Assembly (NCBI GenBank): GCA_905480215.1
Contig: CAJQPL010000026.1
Location: 1 to 64,000, forward strand
Reading direction: 5' to 3'
DNA length: 64,000 nucleotides
DNA from: an uncultured Woeseiaceae bacterium
Lineage (GTDB): Bacteria; Pseudomonadota; Gammaproteobacteria; Steroidobacterales; Woeseiaceae
Both the position numbers and the translations under genes were made by a program. Below the pieces are notes generated by a model. The model made no database searches, had not been told where the DNA came from, and saw only the letters and a program-made list of their open reading frames with translations. The stretch's first letter is position 1. Each line of letters starts with the position of its first letter. This document shows, piece by piece, positions 38,834 to 48,022 of this stretch.

Positions 38834-38846
38834 AGCATAATATGCT
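38834..38846. promoter_or_regulatory. 13-bp palindrome AGCATAATATGCT in the aceE/Lrp divergent intergenic region
   Basis: AGCATA-A-TATGCT read directly. Confidence 0.5.
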
Positions 38847-38871
38847 AACAAGGGGGATTATTTCGACATAA

Positions 38872-39336
38872 ATGAATATTGATACTACTGATCTTAAGAT
38901 TCTGCGTGAGCTACAACAAGACAGTAGCCTTGCCAATGTTGAAATAGCTCGCCGGGTCAATCTCTCACCATCTCCCTGTCTGGCAAGGGTCCGGCGACTC
39001 GAAGAGTCGGGCATCATCCGTCACTATGTTGCGCTGTTAGACCCTGCGGCGATTGATCTCAATCTAAACGTATTCATCTCCATCAGTTTGAAGGACCAGA
39101 ATCGGGAGTCGTTGCAGAATTTCGAGCAGCGCGTGTGCGCGCATGATGAGGTGATGGAATGCTATTTGATGAGTGGTGACGCTGATTATCTGCTTCGCGT
39201 TGTCATGCCGGACATGACCGCACTGGAACGTTTCATAATTGAAGAGTTATCGCCTATTGCGGCCGTCGAAAAAATTCGTTCCAGCTTTGCTCTAAAGCAA
39301 GTGCGTTACAAGACTGCCTTGCCGTTGCCGCGTTGA
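38872..39336 (+). CDS. Lrp/AsnC-family transcriptional regulator
   Basis: TDLKILRELQQDSSLANVEIARRVNLSPSPCLARVRRLEESGIIRHYVALLDP; MSGDADYLLRVVMPD. Confidence 0.95.
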   Translation: MNIDTTDLKILRELQQDSSLANVEIARRVNLSPSPCLARVRRLEESGIIRHYVALLDPAAIDLNLNVFISISLKDQNRESLQNFEQRVCAHDEVMECYLMSGDADYLLRVVMPDMTALERFIIEELSPIAAVEKIRSSFALKQVRYKTALPLPR

Positions 39337-39385
39337 TTTACCGGCCGATGACGCCACCACGCCTAAGAAATTTGGCAGAGCTAAC

Positions 39386-40594
39386 TTGATCGCATTCATA
39401 AAGAGCAATTTTCGCTGGATTGCTGGCGGCTTCATGCTCACCTATTTCTCCGGTTTCGGGCAGACCTACTTCATCTCGGCATCGGTCTCAGAATGGCAGG
39501 CGGCATTTGGGCTGAGCCACGGCGAGTTTGGGCGCCTCTACATGTTCGCAACTCTCGCAAGTGCCGCCTGCTTGCCGTTTGTTGGAAGGCTGGTGGATGT
39601 CGTGCCACCACATCGTATGATTGCAGTGGTAGTACCGGCTCTCGCAGGCGCGGCCATGCTTGCCGGATACGCTTCATCTATTGCCGTTCTTGTAGCAGCA
39701 ATTTTTCTGCTGCGATTGCTCGGTCAAGGCATGATGACGCACATAGCACTGACCACGACTGGTCGTTGGTTTGTGGCGGCGAGAGGTCGAGCAGTATCAC
39801 TTGTGGTACTCGGTCACCAGGTAGCTGAGGCGACGATTCCGATCGCGTTCGTGGCGTTAATGATTGCCTACGGCTATCGTGTCGGGTGGGTCGTCGCTGC
39901 GATCGTACTATTGCTTATCGGCTTGCCATTTGCCTATTGGTGTTACCTCAAACCACGGGTTCCGCATGGACAGCGTTCGGCTGAGAAATCGGCGTTAGCG
40001 AACGTACGAAGTTGGTCGCGTCGGGAAGTCTTGCGAGATGCGGTTTTTTGGGTGTTGCTTATTGGTGTGCTGGCGCCACCGTTCATCGGCACGACAATTT
40101 TCTACCATCAGAACTACCTCACAGCATTGCACGATTGGCCAGCGCAATTATTCGCATCCTCGATAGTGGTCATGGCGCTGACGACACTCGTCTGCGCGCT
40201 GCTTTGCGGGGCCGCGGTTGATCGGTTTGGTTCCAAAGCGGTGTTGCCAATTTTCTTACTGCCGTTATCAGGTGCCTGCTTCGTACTAGCCTACAGCGGA
40301 TCGGAAATGGCTTTGTTCGTCGTCATGGTGCTAACCGGAATCAGCTATGGTATGTCGTCGACATTATTTGGCTCTTTGTGGCCGGAAATCTACGGCCTTG
40401 AGCATTTGGGTGCTGTCCGCTCCGTGACCATTTCGGCGGCGGTTTTCGCATCGGCGGCAGGGCCGGGTCTAACAGGTACGTTAATTGATCGCGGCTTCAG
40501 TTTGCCGACACAAATGTCTTTTTTAGGGGTCTATTGCCTATTAGCTACTGGTGCCTTGACGATGGCAGTAGCGATGATGCGGCGGCGTAGTTGA
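39386..40594 (+). CDS. MFS transporter
   Basis: 12-TM-like hydrophobic pattern; FSGFGQTYFISASVSEWQAAFGLSHGEFG; GMMTHIALTTTGRWF. Confidence 0.88.
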   Translation: MIAFIKSNFRWIAGGFMLTYFSGFGQTYFISASVSEWQAAFGLSHGEFGRLYMFATLASAACLPFVGRLVDVVPPHRMIAVVVPALAGAAMLAGYASSIAVLVAAIFLLRLLGQGMMTHIALTTTGRWFVAARGRAVSLVVLGHQVAEATIPIAFVALMIAYGYRVGWVVAAIVLLLIGLPFAYWCYLKPRVPHGQRSAEKSALANVRSWSRREVLRDAVFWVLLIGVLAPPFIGTTIFYHQNYLTALHDWPAQLFASSIVVMALTTLVCALLCGAAVDRFGSKAVLPIFLLPLSGACFVLAYSGSEMALFVVMVLTGISYGMSSTLFGSLWPEIYGLEHLGAVRSVTISAAVFASAAGPGLTGTLIDRGFSLPTQMSFLGVYCLLATGALTMAVAMMRRRS

Positions 40595-40628
40595 CCCACT
40601 TCCCGTACAATCCGCGCAGCTAACAAGA

Positions 40629-41891
40629 TTGGAGAAAACTTTGTCCGCCATTAAGCGCAGTTATGGGTTGAGCACCATTGCCAACCATTACGAAGAGCAC
40701 AATCATTCGCTGCATTCGCACGTGATGCCTATTTATCAAACCTCAAGCTTTGGCTTTAAGGACATGGCGGAAGCGGAACAGACATTTTCCGGAAGAAACA
40801 AAGATAATTTTGTTTACACAAGGGGTCGTAATCCCAACGCGATATCGCTAGCCAAAAAAATCGCGATGCTTGAGGGCGTTGACCTGTTACGTGCGGCACC
40901 GGATAAGGCGCCCGAAGAAGTTGTTGCTGGCCATTGTTCTGCGTCTGGCATGGGGGCTATCACGGCAGTCGTCTTCTCCTTGTTGAAGTCAGGCGACCAC
41001 ATTGTTACGCACACCAGCTTGTATAGCGGTACGCACAAATTGTTCACTGAGATATGCCCAAACCTGGGTATTACTGTTAGCGTAATCGACTCTGCAGATA
41101 TTGAGGAATGGGAAAAGGCACTCGCCGACAACCCGACTACTCGTCTCGTTTACGTCGAAACACCATCCAATCCACGCATCGAATTGCACGATCTCAAGGC
41201 ATTGGCCGATCTGGCACATGAGAACGACGCGTGGATCGCAGTTGATAATACCGCGGCAACTCCTTACCACCAGCGGCCGCTGACTCTGGGCTGTGATCTG
41301 GTAATCCATTCATCGACCAAGTTTTTAAATGGTCACGGTGTTGCACTTGGTGGCGCAGTGGTTTCACGGCATCCAGAGTTCGTCGATTTCTGGGGTACGC
41401 TGGGTCAAAGCGCAATGGAATTTGGTGCCACCCCAAGCCCATCTGATTGTTGGTTGACGAGTATGGGTCTAAAGACTTTCGCGATTCGCATGGAGCGGCA
41501 TTCCTCCAATGCAATGGCTGTAGCCAAGCTTCTGCATGAGCACGCAAAAATTAGAGAGGTGTTCTACCCCGGTCTTGCGGAGAACAAGTTTCACCAATTG
41601 GCGAAGTCACAAATGTTCAACGGCTTTGGCAGCTTCATGTCCTTCGAGGTGGACGGTGGTAAAGCCGCTGCACATCGATTGATAGAAGCACTAAGTTTGC
41701 CAACTATTGCTATTAGCTTCGGCAGCACGGACAGCGTTATTCAGGTACCGGCGAGCATGACGCATTCCGGAATTAGTAGAAAAGACCGCAAGAGTGCGGG
41801 AATTTCGGACGGCCTCGTGCGGTTTTGCGTTGGCATCGAGGACATCGACGATATTCTCGATGATTTCGATCAGGCGTTGCGCGCGGTATGA
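40629..41891 (+). CDS. Cys/Met metabolism PLP-dependent enzyme (cystathionine gamma-synthase/lyase or methionine gamma-lyase-like)
   Basis: VMPIYQTSSFGF, YTRGRNPNAISL, CSASGMGAITAVVFSLLKSGDHIV, VDNTAATPYHQRPLTLGCDLVIHSSTKFLNGH, VPASMTHSGIS. Confidence 0.9.
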   Translation: MEKTLSAIKRSYGLSTIANHYEEHNHSLHSHVMPIYQTSSFGFKDMAEAEQTFSGRNKDNFVYTRGRNPNAISLAKKIAMLEGVDLLRAAPDKAPEEVVAGHCSASGMGAITAVVFSLLKSGDHIVTHTSLYSGTHKLFTEICPNLGITVSVIDSADIEEWEKALADNPTTRLVYVETPSNPRIELHDLKALADLAHENDAWIAVDNTAATPYHQRPLTLGCDLVIHSSTKFLNGHGVALGGAVVSRHPEFVDFWGTLGQSAMEFGATPSPSDCWLTSMGLKTFAIRMERHSSNAMAVAKLLHEHAKIREVFYPGLAENKFHQLAKSQMFNGFGSFMSFEVDGGKAAAHRLIEALSLPTIAISFGSTDSVIQVPASMTHSGISRKDRKSAGISDGLVRFCVGIEDIDDILDDFDQALRAV

Positions 41892-41903
41892 GCTGTTAGC
41901 GCC

Positions 41904-43127
41904 TTGTTCAAAGATAACTATGATCTGCAGCTGAGCTGCTCGAGCGCAGCGGCTGGCGCAGCCTATATAGCTGGCGTTGATCAGTCATTGCGGCTCGATC
42001 ACCCGGGTATTGCCGAGCTAGAGTGTGCGCTTGGCGAGGACCCCGAATTCGCTTTGGCGCATGCGGCGCTTGCGCGCCAATTACAGATTCACGGATTTTC
42101 CACCGAGGTTGCCGGGCATCTTCAGCAAGCAGTAGCCCTGAAGCCAACGGCAACGCAGCGTGAACAGTCCGCCATCGACGTCATCGTGGCAGCCGCAACC
42201 TTTGAGGATGGTGCCTTGGGCAAAGCTCAAGAGCATATTGAAAAATTCCCACGTGACGTCCTGGTTCTCGCCCATGTTATTGGGCCGTTTGGTCTGCTCG
42301 CCTTCTCAGGTGATCCGGCGTGGCGTGAGGAAAACGTTGTCTTACTAAAGGCGTTGGAGAGTAGTTTTCCAGCGGACGATTGGTGGTACCTCAGTAGCCG
42401 GAGTTTCCTGGCATCCGAGGTTGGCGATTTGACTGGTGCGAGAAGTTTTGCGGAGCACGCATGGCGTTTGAGCGAGAATGGCAACTGCGCACATAGTTGG
42501 GCGCACCTGCATTTTGAAGAGGGTGCCATTGACGATGGCATGAGTTTCATAAAGGAATGGGCGGCAACCGCTGGAACAGAATCCGATATGCGTCATCACC
42601 TTATCTGGCATCTCGCTTTGTTATTGCGAGAAACGGGCGCGGCGACATCAGAGCTGATGAGCTTGTATGAACGTGAACTCGATCCGCGGATTAACGACCC
42701 GATGCCGCTATCCACATTCAGTGACAACGCAGCTTTACTATGGCGCTGCAAACTCTCTGGTCTGGAGGTACCGAACAGTGTCGCTCAGGACCTGATCGAC
42801 TATGCGAACAAGCACTATCCGCGGCTTGGCTTCTCCTTTGCGGACATTCATCGGGTGATGTCTGTAAGTATTCTCAATGACGCGATGCAGCAAGACGCTC
42901 TGATTGGCGAGCTAAGTCAAATGGCTGTGAGCAGCGGCACGCCGTTGGCCGAAGCTATGGTGGCCTATGCTGAAGGTTTTCGTGCATTTGTTGACCAGGA
43001 TTTCGCTACCGCTGTAGAGCGGCTAAAGCCGGTTGTCCTTGACAGTGTGTTGCTCGGTGGTAGCAATCCGCAGCGAGGTGTTATTGAAGAGACCTATCAG
43101 GCTGCTTTGACTGCCGTAAATCATTAA
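41904..43127 (+). CDS. TPR-repeat protein resembling the TTC38 family
   Basis: About 407 aa helical repeats; LKALESSFPADDWWYLSSRSFLASEVGDLTGARSFAEHAWRLSENGNCAHSWAHLHFEEG. Confidence 0.75.
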   Translation: MFKDNYDLQLSCSSAAAGAAYIAGVDQSLRLDHPGIAELECALGEDPEFALAHAALARQLQIHGFSTEVAGHLQQAVALKPTATQREQSAIDVIVAAATFEDGALGKAQEHIEKFPRDVLVLAHVIGPFGLLAFSGDPAWREENVVLLKALESSFPADDWWYLSSRSFLASEVGDLTGARSFAEHAWRLSENGNCAHSWAHLHFEEGAIDDGMSFIKEWAATAGTESDMRHHLIWHLALLLRETGAATSELMSLYERELDPRINDPMPLSTFSDNAALLWRCKLSGLEVPNSVAQDLIDYANKHYPRLGFSFADIHRVMSVSILNDAMQQDALIGELSQMAVSSGTPLAEAMVAYAEGFRAFVDQDFATAVERLKPVVLDSVLLGGSNPQRGVIEETYQAALTAVNH

Positions 43128-44430
43128 CCGTTGCTTCACGCCAGAATGCGTATGCCAGCAAGATTGCAGAATAAACCAGCAACGTTACAAAGCCGGTCAT
43201 GCCAATAAAGCCCATACTCAAATAGACGCCAAATGCATAGATAGAAAATGCCATGACAGGGACGATTTTCATGGCTAATCTCGGTAGCTTGAAGCTTGCC
43301 TTGGCATACGCATCCGGGCGCCTCTCATACAAGTTGTACAACGCGAGAACCGGAATGATGCCAAATATTATTCCAACCGCATTACCGAGAATGGTGACGT
43401 ACTGCAGCGTCATTCCAGTAACTATCGGCAGCATGCCGACGACATAAAACACTGTGAGCAGCAGGAACGGTGTGCCAAACCTGTTACGTATTGCAACAGA
43501 TTGCGGCAGCCATCCATCTTGAGTTGCCATGAACAGACCCTTGGTACACCAGGCGAAAATCGAATTGAGCGTCGTTACCAGCGCGATCATGACGCCGCCG
43601 ACGACAAAAAAGACGTACAACGCGGGAGGGAGTATTTCTTTTGCGACAAAGGCGAGCGATTCGCCTCTAACCTGGTGCAGCGGCAATACCCCTGTGGCGA
43701 TAAATCCGATTGCCATATAGAGAATCGTTACCAGCGCCAATGACGTAATCATCACTCGGGGAATATTGCGTCCGGGGTCCCTGGTTTCTCCGCCCAGTTC
43801 TGATATGAATTCGCTACCGATCATGCCGTAACGAAGTATATAGGCGGCTGCGATAAAGGCGCCGATACCGTCGGGCATAACGGTTTTAACTGAGGTGTAG
43901 TTGGTGAAATTATCGATACGTGGAATACCGAAGCCGACAAAGATGAGTAACGACACAATTAGTACCACCACCATCATGGTTTGAAAGCGTGCGGCAGTTT
44001 TCAGGCCCAGAAGATTGGCAGCGAAACACAATGTCATAACTGCTGCAGCTGCCAGACTCAGGTCGATTCCAGGGAAAAGCGCATCCGCATAATCGGCGAA
44101 GCCAATCGCATAGGTCGCGAGGACAAGTTGGCCCGCGACCAGAAGGCCCAGGTAGAGAAACGCCGTTTTTTGTCCAATCAAATCGCGTACATAGGTATAA
44201 GTGCCGCCGGTTGATGGAATAGCTGCACCGAGCGCCGCAATACACAGGGATGGCAAAAACACGATGCCGAGCGCGAGTAAAAACGCCCACGGTGTTCCGA
44301 AGCCGGTAATGCTTATGCCGATGCCCGTGAGCACCACAACACCTGCGCCTACGATTTGACCGAGCGAGATACTCATCAATTCCCAAAAGCCGAGCAGTCG
44401 ATTTGACGCTGATGAATTTTCAGTTGGCAT
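43081..44430 (-). CDS. APC-family amino acid permease
   Basis: LLGFWELMSISLGQIVGAGVVVLTGIGISITG; GAAIPSTGGTYTYVRDLIGQ; GGETRDPGRNIPRVM. Start moved to 44430. Confidence 0.9.
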   Translation of the reverse strand: MPTENSSASNRLLGFWELMSISLGQIVGAGVVVLTGIGISITGFGTPWAFLLALGIVFLPSLCIAALGAAIPSTGGTYTYVRDLIGQKTAFLYLGLLVAGQLVLATYAIGFADYADALFPGIDLSLAAAAVMTLCFAANLLGLKTAARFQTMMVVVLIVSLLIFVGFGIPRIDNFTNYTSVKTVMPDGIGAFIAAAYILRYGMIGSEFISELGGETRDPGRNIPRVMITSLALVTILYMAIGFIATGVLPLHQVRGESLAFVAKEILPPALYVFFVVGGVMIALVTTLNSIFAWCTKGLFMATQDGWLPQSVAIRNRFGTPFLLLTVFYVVGMLPIVTGMTLQYVTILGNAVGIIFGIIPVLALYNLYERRPDAYAKASFKLPRLAMKIVPVMAFSIYAFGVYLSMGFIGMTGFVTLLVYSAILLAYAFWREATVNDLRQSKQPDRSLQ

Positions 44431-44473
44431 TGATCGGGTGACTCCGTGTGATTGGTGCCATAGTATCTGATTA

Positions 44474-45550
44474 ATGACGAGCATAGATCGACAAGGACTC
44501 GAAGGAGTCTTCGCAGAAAGCGAGCTACCGTTGCTGATTCGGCGACAAGGTATGGCTGATTGGTGTGATGGCATCGTGCGGATTCTTGATCGACGCGCTT
44601 TGCCACATGAAGAGCGCTACGTCGATTGCAAGAGTGTCGAAGATGTTGCTCGTTGCATTGAGGATATGGTTATCCAAGGTGCGTTCTCCTTATCGGTGGC
44701 TTCAGGTTACGGCCTTGCTTTGGCCGCTGGCGATCAGGATCTGACAGGCCTCCAGCAAGCGTCGGAAAGACTGCTCAAGACTCGCCCTACCGGGCTTGCG
44801 CTGAACAGGATGCAGGCAGCTTGCATGGCGGCGGCAGAGCTTGCATTGCAAGCCGGCAGTTCGCCGCGCGATGCGATTCTGGCTACCGTTGATCAGGCAG
44901 CTGCCGCGCTCGCACGGCAGGGATATCAAACTGGCCGTACTGCTTGCGAGTTGCTTGAAGATGGAGCAACAATCCTCACTCATTGCTTTCCGGATCGCTC
45001 CTACGCGTACATGCTGGTAGAAGCGCGCAGAACTGGTAAGACGATTAATGTCATCGCCAGCGAAACCCGTCCTTATCTACAAGGTGCACGACTCACATCA
45101 TTTTGCGCCGTACAAGCCGGGTTCGATGCGAAAGTGATTACCGATGGTATGGGTGGCTCTCTGATGCGACAGGGACAGATAAATGCCTTTATTACAGCGG
45201 CCGACCGCGTATGCATGGACGGTACTGTCTGCAATAAAGTTGGCACCTACCAATATGCGCTCGCGGCTAACGCAAATGCATTGCCTTACTATGTCTTGCG
45301 ACAAAGCGGTCCAGACCTTGAAAGCGCGGACGAGGCGGCGGTTGAGGTCGAGTTTCGAGATGGCGAGGAGATTGTGAATATTGCTGGTGTGCGTAGTGCG
45401 CCCGCCGAGGTTAGCGGTTTGTACCCTGCATTTGACTGCACGCCACCAGAGTTGGTTACCCGAATCGTCACTGATAGGGGTGCGTTTCGCGCGCCGGAGA
45501 TTGCAAGCTATGTTGATGCGGAACCCTTTGTCCGCGATGCTGTGTTGTAG
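44474..45550 (+). CDS. mtnA: S-methyl-5-thioribose-1-phosphate isomerase family
   Basis: GAFSLSVASGYGLALAA, RPTGLALNRM, VIASETRPYLQGARLTSF, TDGMGGSLMRQGQINAFITAADRVCMDGTVCNKVGTYQYALAA. Confidence 0.9.
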   Translation: MTSIDRQGLEGVFAESELPLLIRRQGMADWCDGIVRILDRRALPHEERYVDCKSVEDVARCIEDMVIQGAFSLSVASGYGLALAAGDQDLTGLQQASERLLKTRPTGLALNRMQAACMAAAELALQAGSSPRDAILATVDQAAAALARQGYQTGRTACELLEDGATILTHCFPDRSYAYMLVEARRTGKTINVIASETRPYLQGARLTSFCAVQAGFDAKVITDGMGGSLMRQGQINAFITAADRVCMDGTVCNKVGTYQYALAANANALPYYVLRQSGPDLESADEAAVEVEFRDGEEIVNIAGVRSAPAEVSGLYPAFDCTPPELVTRIVTDRGAFRAPEIASYVDAEPFVRDAVL

Positions 45551-45582
45551 TGGCGAAAATGGATAAGGATTAAGGAACACGA

Positions 45583-46389
45583 ATGTCAGCCTGGAACATC
45601 TTAGATGAGAATTTGCCCGACGCCAGCTTGCCGCAGCGCGCTCAGTTTCGAGCGACACGTTGTTTACCGGGCGAGATAGCACCGTATGTGTTGTTGCCAG
45701 GTGACCCGGGTCGCGCGGCCAGAATTGCTGCAGAGTGGTTTGACGGCGGTACGCTCGTGATGGCGAATCGCGAGTTTCATTCCTACACCGGTACGTTCCA
45801 GGGCTTGCCGGTATCCGTCATTTCCACCGGTCTTGGTAGCCCGGGTACTGCGATGGTCGTACAAGATTTAAAACCGCTGGGCGTAAAAGCCGCTATCCGG
45901 GTGGGGACTGCCGGATCGGTCAATAGCGATGTCGCACCCGGCGACATTGTCATTGGAACAGCGGCGGTACGAGATGAGGGGACGAGCCACAAGTTTGTGC
46001 CGGCAATCTACCCAGCCGCAGCCGACTTCCATCTAACGAGTGAACTTTGCAACGCTGCGTCAGCGAGAGAGGTGAGCGCACACCTGGGGCTGGTGCATAC
46101 CTCTGATGCGTTCAATAGTCCCACGTTGGCAGACGATGTGGTGCGCTACTCGGCAGCGAATGTACTGGCTTTCGAGATGGAGGCGGCGACGGTGCTGACC
46201 CTTGGCTCTTTGCTGTCATTGCCGACCGCTTGTATTTTTAGTATCGATGGTTGGGTTGCCAATGTGGCCAAAGGCAACACTGTCCCGGATGCCAACGCCC
46301 GCGATAAGGGTCTTGTGAACGCTATTGATCTCGCACTGGATGCACTTCTTGCTTATTCGAAGCGCGCTCATTCAAAGAAGGGAGAGTAG
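45583..46389 (+). CDS. PNP/UDP family nucleoside phosphorylase (uridine phosphorylase/MTA phosphorylase-like)
   Basis: YVLLPGDPGRAARIA, ISTGLGSPGTAMVVQDL, AIRVGTAGSVNSDVAPGDIVIGTAAVRDEGTSHKFVP, LAFEMEAATVLTLGSL. Confidence 0.9.
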   Translation: MSAWNILDENLPDASLPQRAQFRATRCLPGEIAPYVLLPGDPGRAARIAAEWFDGGTLVMANREFHSYTGTFQGLPVSVISTGLGSPGTAMVVQDLKPLGVKAAIRVGTAGSVNSDVAPGDIVIGTAAVRDEGTSHKFVPAIYPAAADFHLTSELCNAASAREVSAHLGLVHTSDAFNSPTLADDVVRYSAANVLAFEMEAATVLTLGSLLSLPTACIFSIDGWVANVAKGNTVPDANARDKGLVNAIDLALDALLAYSKRAHSKKGE

Positions 46390-46390
46390 G

Positions 46391-47047
46391 GTGCTGTATG
46401 AGACACAGCGCGCCGAAGTTGCTGAGAAAGCGCTTGGCTTGCTCACATCGGGTCTTATCGTAAATACGTCTGGCAATGTCAGTTTGCGCATTGGCGAACA
46501 CGTCGTCATAACACCTAGCGGGCGAGATTATAGAACACTCAATTCAGGCGATATCGCTATCGTCAATCTCAAAGGGGACTTGATTGAGGCCGAGTTCTTA
46601 CCGTCATCGGAAACGCCGCTTCACTTGGCAATCTACGAATCGAACCCGGATGTAACAGCAATTGTTCACACTCATTCGGTAGACGCTACGGCAATTTCTA
46701 CCCTGCTGGATCAACTGCCAGCAATTCACTATCAGATGGTCGATCTTGGCGGCGCTGTACCCATTGCTCCCTATCGAACATTTGGCAGCAAAGAACTGGC
46801 TGACGTTACTTCAAAAGCATTGCAGGGCCGCTCTGCCGTAATAATGAAAAACCATGGTGCTTTGACCACGGCTGACTCGTTGGAAAAAGCGTTCAGTCGG
46901 TGTGTGACTTTGGAATGGTGCGCGAAGGTCTATCTACGGGCCATGTCGATAGGATCGCCGAGCACCCTTTCGGATGATCAAATGCACCTCGCGAAAGAAC
47001 AATTTGAGAGTTTTCAGAAAAAGCGCGCAACTTTCAAACCGACATAG
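46391..47047 (+). CDS. Class II aldolase/adducin family (fuculose-1-phosphate aldolase-like, Ald2-like)
   Basis: SGLIVNTSGNVSLRIGEHVVITPSGRDYRTL, SSETPLHLAIYESNPDVTAIVHTHSVDATAIS, VIMKNHGALTTADSLEKAF. GTG start at 46391. Confidence 0.9.
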   Translation: MLYETQRAEVAEKALGLLTSGLIVNTSGNVSLRIGEHVVITPSGRDYRTLNSGDIAIVNLKGDLIEAEFLPSSETPLHLAIYESNPDVTAIVHTHSVDATAISTLLDQLPAIHYQMVDLGGAVPIAPYRTFGSKELADVTSKALQGRSAVIMKNHGALTTADSLEKAFSRCVTLEWCAKVYLRAMSIGSPSTLSDDQMHLAKEQFESFQKKRATFKPT

Positions 47048-47351
47048 CTAACGCGCTAACAATGATCGTTTGTTACGGCTATTTGGTCTGATCTTCGAGC
47101 GTGATGTGATTTAGCGTCAATCTAGTACCCGGATCAGCAATTTGTACCGAAAGGCACATGAATCATTCAAAAATGATTGCTACTTTTCGATGTGCAGACT
47201 TGTCTGAATGTCTGAAAGTGGCGTAGCGCCTTGTCTGCGCGGTGTGATGCAGATCGTATTACGATGCGTGGATGTTTCTCCGCCGGCATTGCATTGCCGA
47301 TGGCAGGACCCTTGTATACTATGGTCGCAATTATTCAAGGGGATACCAACA

Positions 47352-47987
47352 ATGAACAAATCAATTTCGATCGTAATGATCAGTCTATTAGTCGGCGCAA
47401 CAGTCAGCTGTGATGCCACAGAAGAGTCGGCACCAGCTCCGGTAGCAGCCGCAACTCCGGCGCCAGTCTCGGCTCCTGAAGCTGCTCTGGACAGACCGTC
47501 ATTTTCAGCTAGCCAGACAATGACAGCATCGGCGCTGGTTGAAGCGATCGATCACGAGTCTCGTCTGGTCACACTGCGTACAGCCGACGATGAAGAAATA
47601 ACTTTCACAGCCAGCGAAGAGGCTCGTAACCTTGGTCAGGTTTCCGTTGGTGACATGCTGACGATTGAGATAGTCGAGTCTGTATCTATAGAGGTCATGG
47701 CGAACGACGGTATGGAAGCCACTGAAGGTGAAGCAAGCATAGTGGCGCGTACCGAAGAGGGCGAAATGCCGGGAATGGCGGCGATGGAAGCAACAGTCAT
47801 CACAGCAACGGTCGAAGAGATAAATCTCGAGAATAATACGTTCAAGCTAAAAACGGTTGACGGTGAGGTTAAGGAATTCGTTGCACAGAATCCGGACAAT
47901 CTAAGACGGTCGCAGGTTGGTGATCTTGTTGTTGCTAGCTACAGTACAGCGATAGCAATTGTGGTCGAGAAGCACGAAGCAGAATAG
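47352..47987 (+). CDS. Predicted lipoprotein with two tandem copies of a small beta-rich domain
   Basis: MNKSISIVMISLLVGATVSCDATEE signal/lipobox, Pro/Ala linker, then two similar segments. Confidence 0.7.
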   Translation: MNKSISIVMISLLVGATVSCDATEESAPAPVAAATPAPVSAPEAALDRPSFSASQTMTASALVEAIDHESRLVTLRTADDEEITFTASEEARNLGQVSVGDMLTIEIVESVSIEVMANDGMEATEGEASIVARTEEGEMPGMAAMEATVITATVEEINLENNTFKLKTVDGEVKEFVAQNPDNLRRSQVGDLVVASYSTAIAIVVEKHEAE

Positions 47988-48022
47988 GAGCTGCAGTGAC
48001 CTAGCGTTCTGAGAGCATAAAA

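Noticed and set aside
43910-44386. 158-aa minus-strand ORF
   Set aside because: Alternate frame inside the APC permease on the same strand; composition (Cys/Arg-rich) typical of off-frame translation.
45098-45682. 194-aa minus-strand ORF
   Set aside because: Antisense to mtnA and the phosphorylase start; no recognisable family.
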